Part shown: positions 23,184-31,828 of the stretch, piece after piece
Position numbering within the stretch: the stretch's first letter is position 1
Layout: the number at the start of each line of letters is the position of its first letter
Origin: Solirubrobacterales bacterium
GTDB lineage: Bacteria > Actinomycetota > Thermoleophilia > Solirubrobacterales > Thermoleophilaceae
NCBI GenBank assembly: GCA_012718975.1
Contig: JAAYBF010000142.1
Coordinates: 1-35,387, forward strand
DNA: 35,387 nucleotides
Direction of reading: 5' to 3'
The notes under the pieces: model-generated
Database searches by the model: none
What the model saw: the letters and a program-made list of their open reading frames with translations, nothing else
Told to the model about the DNA's origin: nothing
Made by a program: the position numbers and the translations under genes

Positions 23184-24793
23184 CGGACGGACTCCGCGGC
23201 GAGCCGGTCGCCGGCGATCCGGGCGACCTCGTCCTTGAGCACCTTCTTGCCGGGGTTGCGCGGCAGCTCGTCGAGGAAGACGACGTGGCGCGGCTTCTTG
23301 TAGGACGCGAGCCGCTCCTGGACGAAGGCGACGACGTCGCCGGCCTCGACCTCGGCGCCCGGCTTGGCCACCACGGCCGCGCAGACCGCCTCGCCCCACT
23401 CCTCGTCGGCGAGGCCGACGACCGTCCACTCGAGCAGGTCGGGGTGCTCGGAGAGCACGTTCTCGATCTCCGCCGGGTAGATGTTCTGGCCCTTGGAGAT
23501 GATCAGGTCCTTGGTGCGGCCCTCGAGGTAGAGGTGGCCGTCCTCGCCGATCCGGGCGAGGTCGCCGCTGTGCAGCCAGCCGTCGCGCAGCGTCGCGGCG
23601 GTCAGCTCGGGCGCGTTCCAGTAGCCGCGGACGATCGAGCCGCCGGCGACCCACAGCTCGCCGACCTCGCCGGGCTCGACCGGCTCGCCCTCGGGGTCGA
23701 GCAGGCGGACCGCCATCCCTGGCGCGACGCGGCCGCAGGAGCCGGGGTGGCGGGCGATCTCGGCGCCGCGGATCAGGGTCACCACGCCGCTCTCGGTGGC
23801 GCCGTAGCCGATCGCCAGCTCCGCGTCGGGCCAGCGCTCGCGGAAGCGCGCCATCGTCGCCGGCGGGCAGTTCTCGCCCCCGGTGAGCACGAAGCGCAGC
23901 GAGGCGAAGCCGAGCTGCGAGCGCCGGTCGGCCTCGAGCAGCGGCTCCATCATCGACGGGAAGACGATCGAGTGGGTGACCCGCCACTCGTCGATCAGCG
24001 CCGCCATCCGCTCCGGCGTCCAGCCGCCGCTGGGGTGCAACGCGACCGTTCCGCCGACCAGGAAGGTGGGAATCGAGGTCTCGTTGATGCCGGCGGTGTT
24101 GAAGGTCGGCGCGATCACCAGCGTGACCGCCGAGGCGTCGAGGCCGGGGTACATCGTCGCCTGCTGGAAGGCGAAGGAGAGGATGTTGTCGTGGCCGAGC
24201 ATCACCCCCTTCGGGCGGCCGGTGGTGCCGGAGGTGTAGAGGATCAGGTGCGGCTCGGCGCGGTCGATCTCCCCCGCGGCCGGCGCGGTCGCCGCGAGCC
24301 GCTCGTACTGCTCGCCGGGCGCGTCGTCGGCGAGCAACGTCACCGCCACGTCGCGCCGGGCGGCGACCGCCGCGAGCGGCTCGGCGACCTGCTCCTGGGT
24401 GAACGCCCGCCGCGGCTGGCAGTCGTCGAAGATCGTCTCGATCTCGTGCTCGGTGAGCCGCCAGTTCAGCGACACGAACGTCAGCCCGGCGTAGGCGCAG
24501 GCGAAGTACAGCTCGAAGGTCTCGCCGCGGTTGAGCAGGTGGCCGACGACCCGGTCGCCCGGCTCCAGCCCCTCCGCGCGCAGGCTCGCCGCGAGGCCGA
24601 GCGCGCGGGCGCGCAGCTGGGCGTAGGTCCGCTCGTGACCGGTCCAGCGCAGCGCCACCCCGTCGGGGTCGATATGGCCCGGCAGGGCCTCGGCGCCCAG
24701 GATCCAGGCGACCGAGGGCTCTGCGCTGTCGAAGCGGAGCGGCATCACCGCTGCATTCATCTCCTGCACCTCTCGACGCGGGTCTTCAGACAT
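23180..24793 (-). CDS. AMP-forming acyl-CoA synthetase, first gene of the 11-gene operon
   Basis: 537 aa from ATG 24793. P-loop LYTSGTTGRPKGVML, GYGATESG, SGDLARIGEDGHLYLEGRTKDLIISKGQNIYPAEIE hinge/core motifs, and C-terminal LPRNPGKKVLKDE with the catalytic lysine. Predicted to activate the pathway's carboxylic acid with CoA. ATG 24760 (MNAAVMPLRF) is an equally good start, preceded by AGAGG eight nt upstream. A 47-bp two-part element lies 37 nt upstream of 24793. Together with the downstream overlapping genes this begins the main catabolic operon. Confidence 0.92.
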   Translation of the reverse strand: MSEDPRREVQEMNAAVMPLRFDSAEPSVAWILGAEALPGHIDPDGVALRWTGHERTYAQLRARALGLAASLRAEGLEPGDRVVGHLLNRGETFELYFACAYAGLTFVSLNWRLTEHEIETIFDDCQPRRAFTQEQVAEPLAAVAARRDVAVTLLADDAPGEQYERLAATAPAAGEIDRAEPHLILYTSGTTGRPKGVMLGHDNILSFAFQQATMYPGLDASAVTLVIAPTFNTAGINETSIPTFLVGGTVALHPSGGWTPERMAALIDEWRVTHSIVFPSMMEPLLEADRRSQLGFASLRFVLTGGENCPPATMARFRERWPDAELAIGYGATESGVVTLIRGAEIARHPGSCGRVAPGMAVRLLDPEGEPVEPGEVGELWVAGGSIVRGYWNAPELTAATLRDGWLHSGDLARIGEDGHLYLEGRTKDLIISKGQNIYPAEIENVLSEHPDLLEWTVVGLADEEWGEAVCAAVVAKPGAEVEAGDVVAFVQERLASYKKPRHVVFLDELPRNPGKKVLKDEVARIAGDRLAAESVR

Positions 24794-24830
24794 CGACGCG
24801 ACTCTCGCACCGGCTCATGGCCCTGCGCCA

Positions 24831-24877
24831 TTGGCCCCGGGGATGAAGAACCGCCCGTTCGTAGAGCCAGGGACCAA
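24831..24877 (-). promoter_or_regulatory. Shared 47-bp two-part element, copy B, upstream of the acyl-CoA synthetase operon
   Basis: On the minus strand: TTGGTCCC (24870-24877), then yGGCT, 17 variable nt, then TTCATCC-CC-GGGGCCAA (TTCATCC at 24841-24847, GGGGCCAA at 24831-24838). The outer octamers are near-inverted repeats (TTGGTCCC versus TTGGCCCC), 31 nt apart. The same arrangement with identical spacing is at 28055-28101. It occupies most of the 24794-24897 gap, which has no gene. Confidence 0.6.
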
Positions 24878-24897
24878 TGCGGCCGGCGCATGACGGC

Positions 24898-25560
24898 TCA
24901 GATTCGCGCCGACATCCGGCGCTCGAGCCAGCCCGCGTACTGGGAGACCGGAATCGCGATCGCCGCGTACATCGCGGCCGCGATCGACAGCACCGTCAGG
25001 TAGCGGAAGGTGGTCGAGCCGATCTGGTAGGCCTGGCTGAGCAGCTCCGGCAGCGCGATCGCGAAGCAGAGCGCCGTGCCCTGGAAGACGAGGATCGAGA
25101 AGCCGACCAGCTGCGGCAGCGCGATCCGCAGCGCCTGCGGCAGCACGATCGTGCGAAAGGCCGACAGCCGCGTCAGGCCGAGGCTCGCGGCCGCCTCGCG
25201 CTGGCCGCGCGGGACCGCGCGCAGCGCGGCGCGGAAGATCTCGCTCGTGTAGGCGCCGGTGTTGAGCCCGAGCGCGAGGACCGCGGCGGCGAGCGCCGTC
25301 AGCGTGATCCCCTGCTGGGGCAGGCCGAAGTAGACCAGCGACAGCAGCACCAGCGCCGGCATGCCGCGGGCGATCTCGACGAACGCGAGCGCGCCGAGGC
25401 TGACCGGCTTGGACCGGCTCGCGACCAGGACCGCGAGCAGGCAGCCGAGCGGCAGCCCGAACAGCAGCACCAGGCCGGTGACCTTGAGGCTCACCAGCAG
25501 CCCGGAGAGCAGCTGGTCGTACTGGTCGGCGTCGAGCAGGAACGCCGCGAGCGCGCTCAC
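24898..25560 (-). CDS. Polar amino-acid-type ABC transporter permease (second copy)
   Basis: 220 aa from GTG 25560. About five membrane helices; the N-terminal segment LLSGLLVSLKVTGLVLLFGLPLG is the His/Glu/Gln/Arg-opine family TM signature, and the EAA loop EAAASLGLTRLSAFRTIVLPQALR contacts the ATPase. Forms a heterodimeric channel with the product of 25557-26198, whose stop overlaps this start (GTGA). Last gene of the four-gene importer operon. Confidence 0.92.
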   Translation of the reverse strand: MSALAAFLLDADQYDQLLSGLLVSLKVTGLVLLFGLPLGCLLAVLVASRSKPVSLGALAFVEIARGMPALVLLSLVYFGLPQQGITLTALAAAVLALGLNTGAYTSEIFRAALRAVPRGQREAAASLGLTRLSAFRTIVLPQALRIALPQLVGFSILVFQGTALCFAIALPELLSQAYQIGSTTFRYLTVLSIAAAMYAAIAIPVSQYAGWLERRMSARI

Positions 25561-26198
25561 AGCGCCACCGCCCGGTGCAGGCGCGCGTCGGTCCAGCGCG
25601 CGACGAGGGCGAGCGGCAGGCTCATCAGGATGTAGATGCCGCCCGCGAGCAGGAAGATCAGCAGGCCGTCGCCGCTGCGCTGGCTCTCGCTGGTGGCGAG
25701 GAAGGTGACGTCGGAGACGCCGATCACCGAGACGACGGCCGTCTCCTTGAGCAGCGCGATCGCCCAGGTGGCGGCACCCGGGATGACGACCCGGATCGCC
25801 TGCGGACCGACGATCGTGCGCAGCACCTGGAGCCGGTTGAGGCCGAGCGCGGCGCCCGCCTCCCACTGCTGGCGGCGGACCGCGAGCAGCCCCGCGCGGT
25901 AGATCTCGGCCATGTAGGCGGCGCTGATGCAGCCGAAGCCGATCACCGCCGCCGGATAGGCGTCGAGCGAGACGAGGCTCTGGGCGAGCCCGAAGAAGAG
26001 GATGAACAGCCAGACGATCGGCGGCACCGCGCGCAGCAGGTCGATCAGGAAGCGGGCGAGCGCGCGGACCGGCAGCCACGGCGAGCGCGAGGCCGCCAGC
26101 AGCGGCAACCCGAGGATCGAGCCGAGGACGAACGCCAGCGCGGTGATCGTCACCGTCGCGGCGATGCCCTCCGAGATCGGTCCGAGATATTCGAGCAC
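25557..26198 (-). CDS. Polar amino-acid-type ABC transporter permease (first copy)
   Basis: 213 aa from GTG 26198. Membrane helices with ISEGIAATVTITALAFVLG at the N-terminus and the EAA loop EAGAALGLNRLQVLRTIVGPQAIR. Partner of the overlapping downstream permease; the two belong to the same family but have clearly diverged, as in heterodimeric amino-acid importers. It follows the ATPase stop by 15 nt. Confidence 0.92.
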   Translation of the reverse strand: MLEYLGPISEGIAATVTITALAFVLGSILGLPLLAASRSPWLPVRALARFLIDLLRAVPPIVWLFILFFGLAQSLVSLDAYPAAVIGFGCISAAYMAEIYRAGLLAVRRQQWEAGAALGLNRLQVLRTIVGPQAIRVVIPGAATWAIALLKETAVVSVIGVSDVTFLATSESQRSGDGLLIFLLAGGIYILMSLPLALVARWTDARLHRAVAL

Positions 26199-26213
26199 GG
26201 GACCGTCGCGCCC

Positions 26214-27056
<843 letters not shown>

Positions 27057-27066
27057 CGGGGCGGGC

Positions 27067-27954
27067 CTAGAGGTAGCGCGGCTCGCCGGTCTCGATCACG
27101 TCGGCCGGCAGGCCGTACTTCTCGACGATCTTTTGGAGCCGGCCGTCCTCGCGCATCTCGGCGATCAGCGCGTTGAGCGCCTCGGTCAGCTCGGGGTTCT
27201 CGAGCGAGTGCATGATGCCGGCCTGGGGCGCGGCGGTCGTGGCCTCGAGCCGGTCGTCGGCCTGCAGCGACTTGATCTGGAACTCGTCGGCGAGACCGGC
27301 CTCCTCGAGGTAGAACTGGGCCGAGCCCGGCGTCGAGAAGGCGACGTCGATGCGGCCGTTCTCGAGGTCGGACATGACCTGGGCCTGGTTGCGGTAGAGC
27401 TTGTAGCGGTCGCCGAAGAGCTCCTTGGCCTCCTCGTTCCAGAAGTTGCCCTGGAGCTCGCCGATCGTCTTGCCGTCGAGGCCGTCGATCGTGTCGATGC
27501 CCTCACGCGAGATCACCGCGATGTTGTCGAGGTAGGTCGGGTCGCTCATCGCGACGATCTCCTGGCGCTCCTTGGACCGCCACCAGTCGCCGCCGGAGAC
27601 GTCGGCGCGGCCGGTCTCGATCATCGCCGGGATTCCGGCGGAGTCGGAGTCCGAGGCCACCAGCTCGAGGCACTCGGCCTCGGCGAACGCGGTGATGATC
27701 TCGCCGTCGATGCCCACGGCCTCGCCGTTCTCGACGTAGCCGTACGGCGGGTAGGCGGTGAAGACGGCGGTCAGCTTGCCGTCGTCGATGGTGCTGAACT
27801 CGTGGCGCGGCTCGCAGTCCCCGGCGGCGGTGGCGCCCGCCGCGGTGCTCGAGCCGTCGTCGGAGTCCGACCCGCATGCGGCGATCCCGACGACGACCAG
27901 CAGGGCCGTCGACAGGCCGACCAGCGTCCGAAACCAGCTCCGCTTCCGTTGCAT
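27067..27954 (-). CDS. Extracellular solute-binding lipoprotein of the amino-acid ABC importer
   Basis: 295 aa. A basic n-region and hydrophobic core end in the lipobox VGIAAC with Cys27 as the lipidated residue, then a Ser/Asp/Gly-rich linker. The mature part is a family-3 solute-binding fold (FTAYPPYGYVENGEAVGIDGE, then two lobes, ending ADVIETGEP). It captures an amino acid or related amine outside the membrane; the specificity is unknown. Strong Shine-Dalgarno GGAGGTGGAGAG before ATG 27954. First gene of the importer operon; a 47-bp element lies 100 nt upstream. The 27955-28177 gap has no other gene. Confidence 0.92.
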   Translation of the reverse strand: MQRKRSWFRTLVGLSTALLVVVGIAACGSDSDDGSSTAAGATAAGDCEPRHEFSTIDDGKLTAVFTAYPPYGYVENGEAVGIDGEIITAFAEAECLELVASDSDSAGIPAMIETGRADVSGGDWWRSKERQEIVAMSDPTYLDNIAVISREGIDTIDGLDGKTIGELQGNFWNEEAKELFGDRYKLYRNQAQVMSDLENGRIDVAFSTPGSAQFYLEEAGLADEFQIKSLQADDRLEATTAAPQAGIMHSLENPELTEALNALIAEMREDGRLQKIVEKYGLPADVIETGEPRYL

Positions 27955-28054
27955 CGTCTCTCCACCTCCGCGCGTCTCGCGCCTTCTCCTCGTGCGCCTT
28001 CCACGGGGAAGGCCTGGACGATCCGACCGTAAGCAGCGGCCCGCGCGCCATCAA

Positions 28055-28101
28055 CTGGCCCCGAGGATGAACAGGCGGCCCCCTCCGAAGCCGGGGACCA
28101 A
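28055..28101 (-). promoter_or_regulatory. Shared 47-bp two-part element, copy C, upstream of the ABC importer operon
   Basis: Minus strand: TTGGTCCC (28094-28101), CGGCT, 17 variable nt, then TTCATCC-TC-GGGGCCAG (GGGGCCAG at 28055-28062). Every conserved block has the same register as in copy B at 24831-24877 although the intervening 17 nt differ, so this is a conserved site rather than a recent duplication. Confidence 0.6.
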
Positions 28102-28177
28102 CCGCGGTCGGGGCCCGGACGGCCGCGACCGCCGCCGGCGAGCGGACGCCGGGAGTCGGGGGGCGCGTCGCCGGCGC

Positions 28178-29455
28178 TCAGGCGCTCTGGGCGGCTGCCG
28201 AGCCGGCCGGCGCCGGGACGGCTGCGACGGCGTCGGCGAGCCGCTCGGCGACGGCGTCGACGAGCGGTTCGTCCATCGGCGTCGAGAGCGCTCCGAGCCC
28301 GTTGGGCACGAGCAGCACCTCGCGGTCGACGGCCTCCCACCACAGGCGCCGCCGCAGCTCGGCCGTGGCGCCGCCGGCCGGGTCGAGCCGCAGCAGCGAG
28401 CCGGCGCCCAGCACGCGCCAGCCGTGCTCGGCGGCCGGCTCGGAGAGGGTGCCGCGGAGGCGCTCGCCGAGCGCGTTGAGCCGCTCGATCGCCGGCGCGT
28501 CGAGCGCGTCGAGCGCCGCGCGGCCGGCGGCCATCGTCACGGGGTTGGCCGAGAAGGTGCCGCCGTGCTCGAGCCCGTGCGGGAGAAGCGGGTTCAGCTC
28601 GTCCATCACCGCCGCGCGGCCCGCCACGGCGCCGACCGGGTGGCCGCCGCCGATCAGCTTGCCGAGCGTCATCAGGTCGGGCACCACGCCGCGGGCGCGC
28701 GCGAGGCCGCCGTAGGCGTGGCGGAAGCTGATCACCTCGTCGGCGATCAGCAGCACGCCATGGTCGGCGCGTACCCGCTCCGCCGCGGCGATCAGCTCGT
28801 CGGAGACCGGGACGAGCCCGGCGCGGTTGGGCATGAAGTCGATCAGGACGGCGGCGAAGCGGTGGCGCTCGCGCTCGACGGCCCGCACGAGGCTGTCGGG
28901 GTCCTCGAGCGGCAGCACCGCGACGTCGTCGAGGACGCCGCGCGGGACGCCGCGGGTGGTGGTCTCGCCCCCGGTCGCGAGCGCCGGGTCGGCGGTCCCG
29001 TGGTAGGCGGAGCGAAGCATCGCGACGCCGTCGCGGCCGGTGTGCGCGCGGGCGACCCGCAGCGCGGTCATGACCGCCTCGGTGCCCGAGTTCGCGTAGC
29101 GGACGCGGTCGAGGTCGGGCAGGCGCTCCATCAGCGCCTCGGCGTGGCGCAGCTCGTCGAGGTTGGGCAGGCCGAAGCAGGCGCCGTCGGCGACCGCCCG
29201 CTGCGCGGCGGCGACCAGGTCGGGGTGGGCGTGGCCGTGGACCAGCGTCGTGAAGTTGTTGTTGAGGTCGATCAGGTCGCGCCCGTCGGCGGTCCGCACG
29301 CGCGGGCCGCTGCCGGCGATCGCGTAGGGGATCTCCGGCGCGATGCCGAAGGTGGAGCGGCCGTGGCCGCCGGGCAGCAGTCCCCTGGTCCGCGCGACCC
29401 ACTCCCGCGGCGGCACGCCGCTGCCCGCGCCCCCGTCTCCGTTCCCTCCGGTCAC
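28178..29455 (-). CDS. Class III (GSA-type) PLP-dependent aminotransferase/aminomutase
   Basis: 425 aa from GTG 29455. Fold type I PLP enzyme: phosphate-binding YANSGTEA (120-127), SAYHGTADP, pyridine-N contact ADEV with D239, and Schiff-base K266 in TLGKLIGGGHPVGA. This is closest in look to glutamate-1-semialdehyde-aminomutase-like enzymes, many of which act in catabolism rather than heme synthesis; the neighbours support a catabolic role. GTG 29455 overlaps the EamA stop (GTGA). Last gene of block d. Confidence 0.88.
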   Translation of the reverse strand: MTGGNGDGGAGSGVPPREWVARTRGLLPGGHGRSTFGIAPEIPYAIAGSGPRVRTADGRDLIDLNNNFTTLVHGHAHPDLVAAAQRAVADGACFGLPNLDELRHAEALMERLPDLDRVRYANSGTEAVMTALRVARAHTGRDGVAMLRSAYHGTADPALATGGETTTRGVPRGVLDDVAVLPLEDPDSLVRAVERERHRFAAVLIDFMPNRAGLVPVSDELIAAAERVRADHGVLLIADEVISFRHAYGGLARARGVVPDLMTLGKLIGGGHPVGAVAGRAAVMDELNPLLPHGLEHGGTFSANPVTMAAGRAALDALDAPAIERLNALGERLRGTLSEPAAEHGWRVLGAGSLLRLDPAGGATAELRRRLWWEAVDREVLLVPNGLGALSTPMDEPLVDAVAERLADAVAAVPAPAGSAAAQSA

Positions 29456-30414
29456 GCGGTCGATCGTTGCGGACCGCACGGCTCCGCACAACACGTCCCG
29501 ACGCCAACGTTGCCGTCGCCGTTGCAGCCCGGGTCCAACGGCGAACGGCGGCCCGCGACCGCCACCGCGCCGACGATCAGCGCCAGGCCGACGACCGCGA
29601 CCGGCGGGATCGGCTCGTGGAGCATCAGGGCGGCGAACAGCAGCGCGAACACCGGCGCGATGTAGGCCGCGAGCGCAGCGCGCGCGGGCCCGATCCGCTG
29701 CGTCAGCCAGACCTGGATCGAGGCGCCCAGCGCGGTCGAGACGACCGCGACCGCCGCGAGCGCGCCGAGCGCGCCGGCCGACGGCCGCGCGGCGAGCAGC
29801 TCGACGATTCCCAGCGGCACCAGCAGCAGCGCCGCCAGCCAGAGCGACACGGTCGCGCGGACCAGCACCGGCAGGTCGACGAGGTCGCGGCTGATCATGA
29901 ACCCGCCGAGCGCGAAGAAGAACGTCGCGGCGAGGATCGCGGCGGCCGCGATCAGCTCGGGCACGGTCGTCGCGAGGTCGACGCCGACGATCAGCGCGAC
30001 CCCGCCGAGGCCCACGACCAGCGCCCCGACCTGGCGCGCGCCGGCCCGCTCGGCGCGATCCAGCCACGGCGCGAGCGCCGCCGTCCAGAGCGGCAGGCTG
30101 GCGATCAGCACGCCGGTCAGGCCCGCCGGCACCCGCTCCTGGGCGAGCGTGATCAGCAGGTAGGGGACGCCGTAGGCGCAGAGCCCGAGCCGCAGCGCCT
30201 CGCGCGGCCGGCGCAGCGCCGCGACGACCGCGCGGCGCGTCGCCGGGCTGCCGAAGGCGAGGATCCCGGCGAGCAGCACCGCCGCGGCGAGCAGCAGCCG
30301 GGCGAGCACGAGCCCGGCGGGCTCGAAGTCGCGCAGCGCGATCGACGTCCAGACGTAGGTCGACCCCCAGGCCGCCGTGTAGAGCGCGACCACCCCCCAT
30401 GTCCAGCCGCGCAC
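29452..30414 (-). CDS. EamA/DMT-family transporter with an unusual Cys-rich C-terminal tail
   Basis: 320 aa from GTG 30414. About ten hydrophobic helices in two EamA repeats (WGSTYVWTSIALRDFEPAGLVLARLL near the start; VWLTQRIGPARAALAAYIAPVFALLFAALMLHEPI in the second half), the signature of drug/metabolite exporters. The last 27 residues after the final helix contain four cysteines (PGCNGDG, GTCCAEPCG), which is not usual for the family. Possible exporter of an amino-acid-like by-product. It follows the RidA gene by 12 nt. Confidence 0.88.
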   Translation of the reverse strand: MRGWTWGVVALYTAAWGSTYVWTSIALRDFEPAGLVLARLLLAAAVLLAGILAFGSPATRRAVVAALRRPREALRLGLCAYGVPYLLITLAQERVPAGLTGVLIASLPLWTAALAPWLDRAERAGARQVGALVVGLGGVALIVGVDLATTVPELIAAAAILAATFFFALGGFMISRDLVDLPVLVRATVSLWLAALLLVPLGIVELLAARPSAGALGALAAVAVVSTALGASIQVWLTQRIGPARAALAAYIAPVFALLFAALMLHEPIPPVAVVGLALIVGAVAVAGRRSPLDPGCNGDGNVGVGTCCAEPCGPQRSTA

Positions 30415-30426
30415 GGCCCGGTCCGA

Positions 30427-30822
30427 TCAGGCGGCGGGGAGCTGCGCGACGGCCTCGAGCTCGAAGCGCATCGACGGGTCGAGCGCCGCCGCGAGCACGC
30501 CCGTGCTCGCGGGGAACGGCGGCTGGACGTACTCGCGCCGGACCTCCTTGAACGCCGCCCAGTCCTCGGCGTCGGCGAAGTAGACCGTCAGCTTGATCAC
30601 GTCGTCGAGCGTCGCGCCGCAGACGGCGAGCGTCGCGCGCAGGTTCTCGAGCGTCTGGCGCATGTGGTCGCGCACGTCGGGGGAGTCGACCATGGTCCCG
30701 TCGTCGCGCTCGGCGACGTGGCCGGCGGTGATCACCAGGCCGCTCGGCGTCACGACGGCGCGCGAGAAGTCGTGGCCGAGCGGGTGGTCGTGGTAGACGG
30801 CGCCGTTGCGGGGCTTGTCCAT
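30427..30822 (-). CDS. RidA/YjgF-family protein
   Basis: 131 aa Rid fold (GLVITAGHVAERDDG, TLENLRATLAVCGATLDDVIKLTVYFADAEDW, RFELEAVAQL). RidA proteins hydrolyse reactive enamine/imine intermediates made by PLP enzymes. The arginine that RidA enzymes use to bind the substrate carboxylate, normally in a YPARxxV context, appears to be Ser here (PPFPASTGV), so it may belong to another Rid subfamily with a different substrate. The Shine-Dalgarno GAGGAG before ATG 30822 overlaps the stop of the kinase gene. Confidence 0.9.
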   Translation of the reverse strand: MDKPRNGAVYHDHPLGHDFSRAVVTPSGLVITAGHVAERDDGTMVDSPDVRDHMRQTLENLRATLAVCGATLDDVIKLTVYFADAEDWAAFKEVRREYVQPPFPASTGVLAAALDPSMRFELEAVAQLPAA

Positions 30823-30832
30823 CGTCTGCTCC

Positions 30833-31828
30833 TCAGTTCGCTGTCAGGTAGCGCTCGGCGAGCGCGCAGGTGGTCGCGATCCGCTCGCCGTCGAGGTCGC
30901 GGGCCAAGTCGGTGGCCTGGCGGTTGGCGAGCCAGCCGAGGCCCTGCAGCCGCGAGAGCAGCAGCAGCCCCTCGACCTCGGCCGCGACGTCGGCGGCGAC
31001 CGGCCGCACCGACCGGTACCCCTCGAGCCAGCCGGCGACGATCGCGTCGCGGTCGGGCGGCGTCGGGATGCCCCGGAAGGCGCCGGCGAGATCCCAGAGG
31101 AACCAGCCGTGGCCGCAGTCGTCGAAGTCGATCACCGTCAGCCGGTCGCCGTCGGCGAGCACGTTCGCCAGCCGCAGGTCGGCGTGGACGAGCCCGAAGC
31201 GGTCGCGGTCGGTGGCGACCGCGTCGAGCCGCGCGCGGGCGACCGCGACGGCGCGCTCGAGCAGCTCGCGCGCGTCGGCGTCGACGCCCGGGTGGTCGCG
31301 CCAGCTTCCCCAGCGGGCGCCGTCGCCGACGATCTGCTCGGTCAGCCAGGTGTGGCGGTGAAAGCCGGCCGGCGGTGTCCAGGCGGCCCCGTGCGCGTGG
31401 ATGCGCGCCGCCAGCTCGCCGAGCGCGGGCGCCCAGGCGGCGAGACCGTCGGCCGCGGGAGCCGCACCCTCGACCCACTCGAACAGGACGGCGTTGCGCT
31501 CGTCGGCGAGCGGCTCGTAGCGCAGCGTCACGATCCGCTCGCCGTCGAGCGCGGGCAGCGCGCGTGGAGTGGCGACGCCGGCCTGCTCCCGCAGCGCCTC
31601 GGTCCAGGCGAGCTCGGCGGCGATCTGCTCGCGGGTCAGGTAGCCGTGGCGGTGCAGCCGCAACGCCGCGCGGCCGTGGCGCGGGTCGTCGACGGCGAAG
31701 GTGGCGTTCTCGGAGATGCTCAGCAGCTCGAGCTCCGCGTCGGCGCGGCCGTAGCGCGCGAGCACGGCGGCCGCCTCGTCGTGGAGGCGCTCGACCTGGT
31801 CCCCGGCCGCCGCCGGCGCCCCGGTCAC
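30833..31828 (-). CDS. APH/homoserine-kinase-II-fold phosphotransferase
   Basis: 331 aa. Catalytic loop LVHADLRLANVL (214-225) with Asp217 and the metal-binding IDFDDCG (233-239) define an APH-type small-molecule kinase. Position in a catabolic operon beside a class III aminotransferase, and not in a resistance context, recalls the hydroxylysine kinase plus phospho-lyase pair, in which an amino-alcohol is phosphorylated and then eliminated by a class III PLP enzyme. This parallel is inference. GTG 31828 overlaps the aminotransferase stop (GTGA). Confidence 0.85.
   Translation of the reverse strand: MTGAPAAAGDQVERLHDEAAAVLARYGRADAELELLSISENATFAVDDPRHGRAALRLHRHGYLTREQIAAELAWTEALREQAGVATPRALPALDGERIVTLRYEPLADERNAVLFEWVEGAAPAADGLAAWAPALGELAARIHAHGAAWTPPAGFHRHTWLTEQIVGDGARWGSWRDHPGVDADARELLERAVAVARARLDAVATDRDRFGLVHADLRLANVLADGDRLTVIDFDDCGHGWFLWDLAGAFRGIPTPPDRDAIVAGWLEGYRSVRPVAADVAAEVEGLLLLSRLQGLGWLANRQATDLARDLDGERIATTCALAERYLTAN

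Noticed and set aside
27955-28177. Riboswitch in the leader of the ABC importer
   Set aside because: No recognisable aptamer core, and no anti-terminator pair; the conserved part fits a DNA-level site repeated at 24831.
30833-31828. Aminoglycoside-resistance kinase
   Set aside because: The fold is shared by homoserine and amino-alcohol kinases; position in a catabolic operon argues against resistance.
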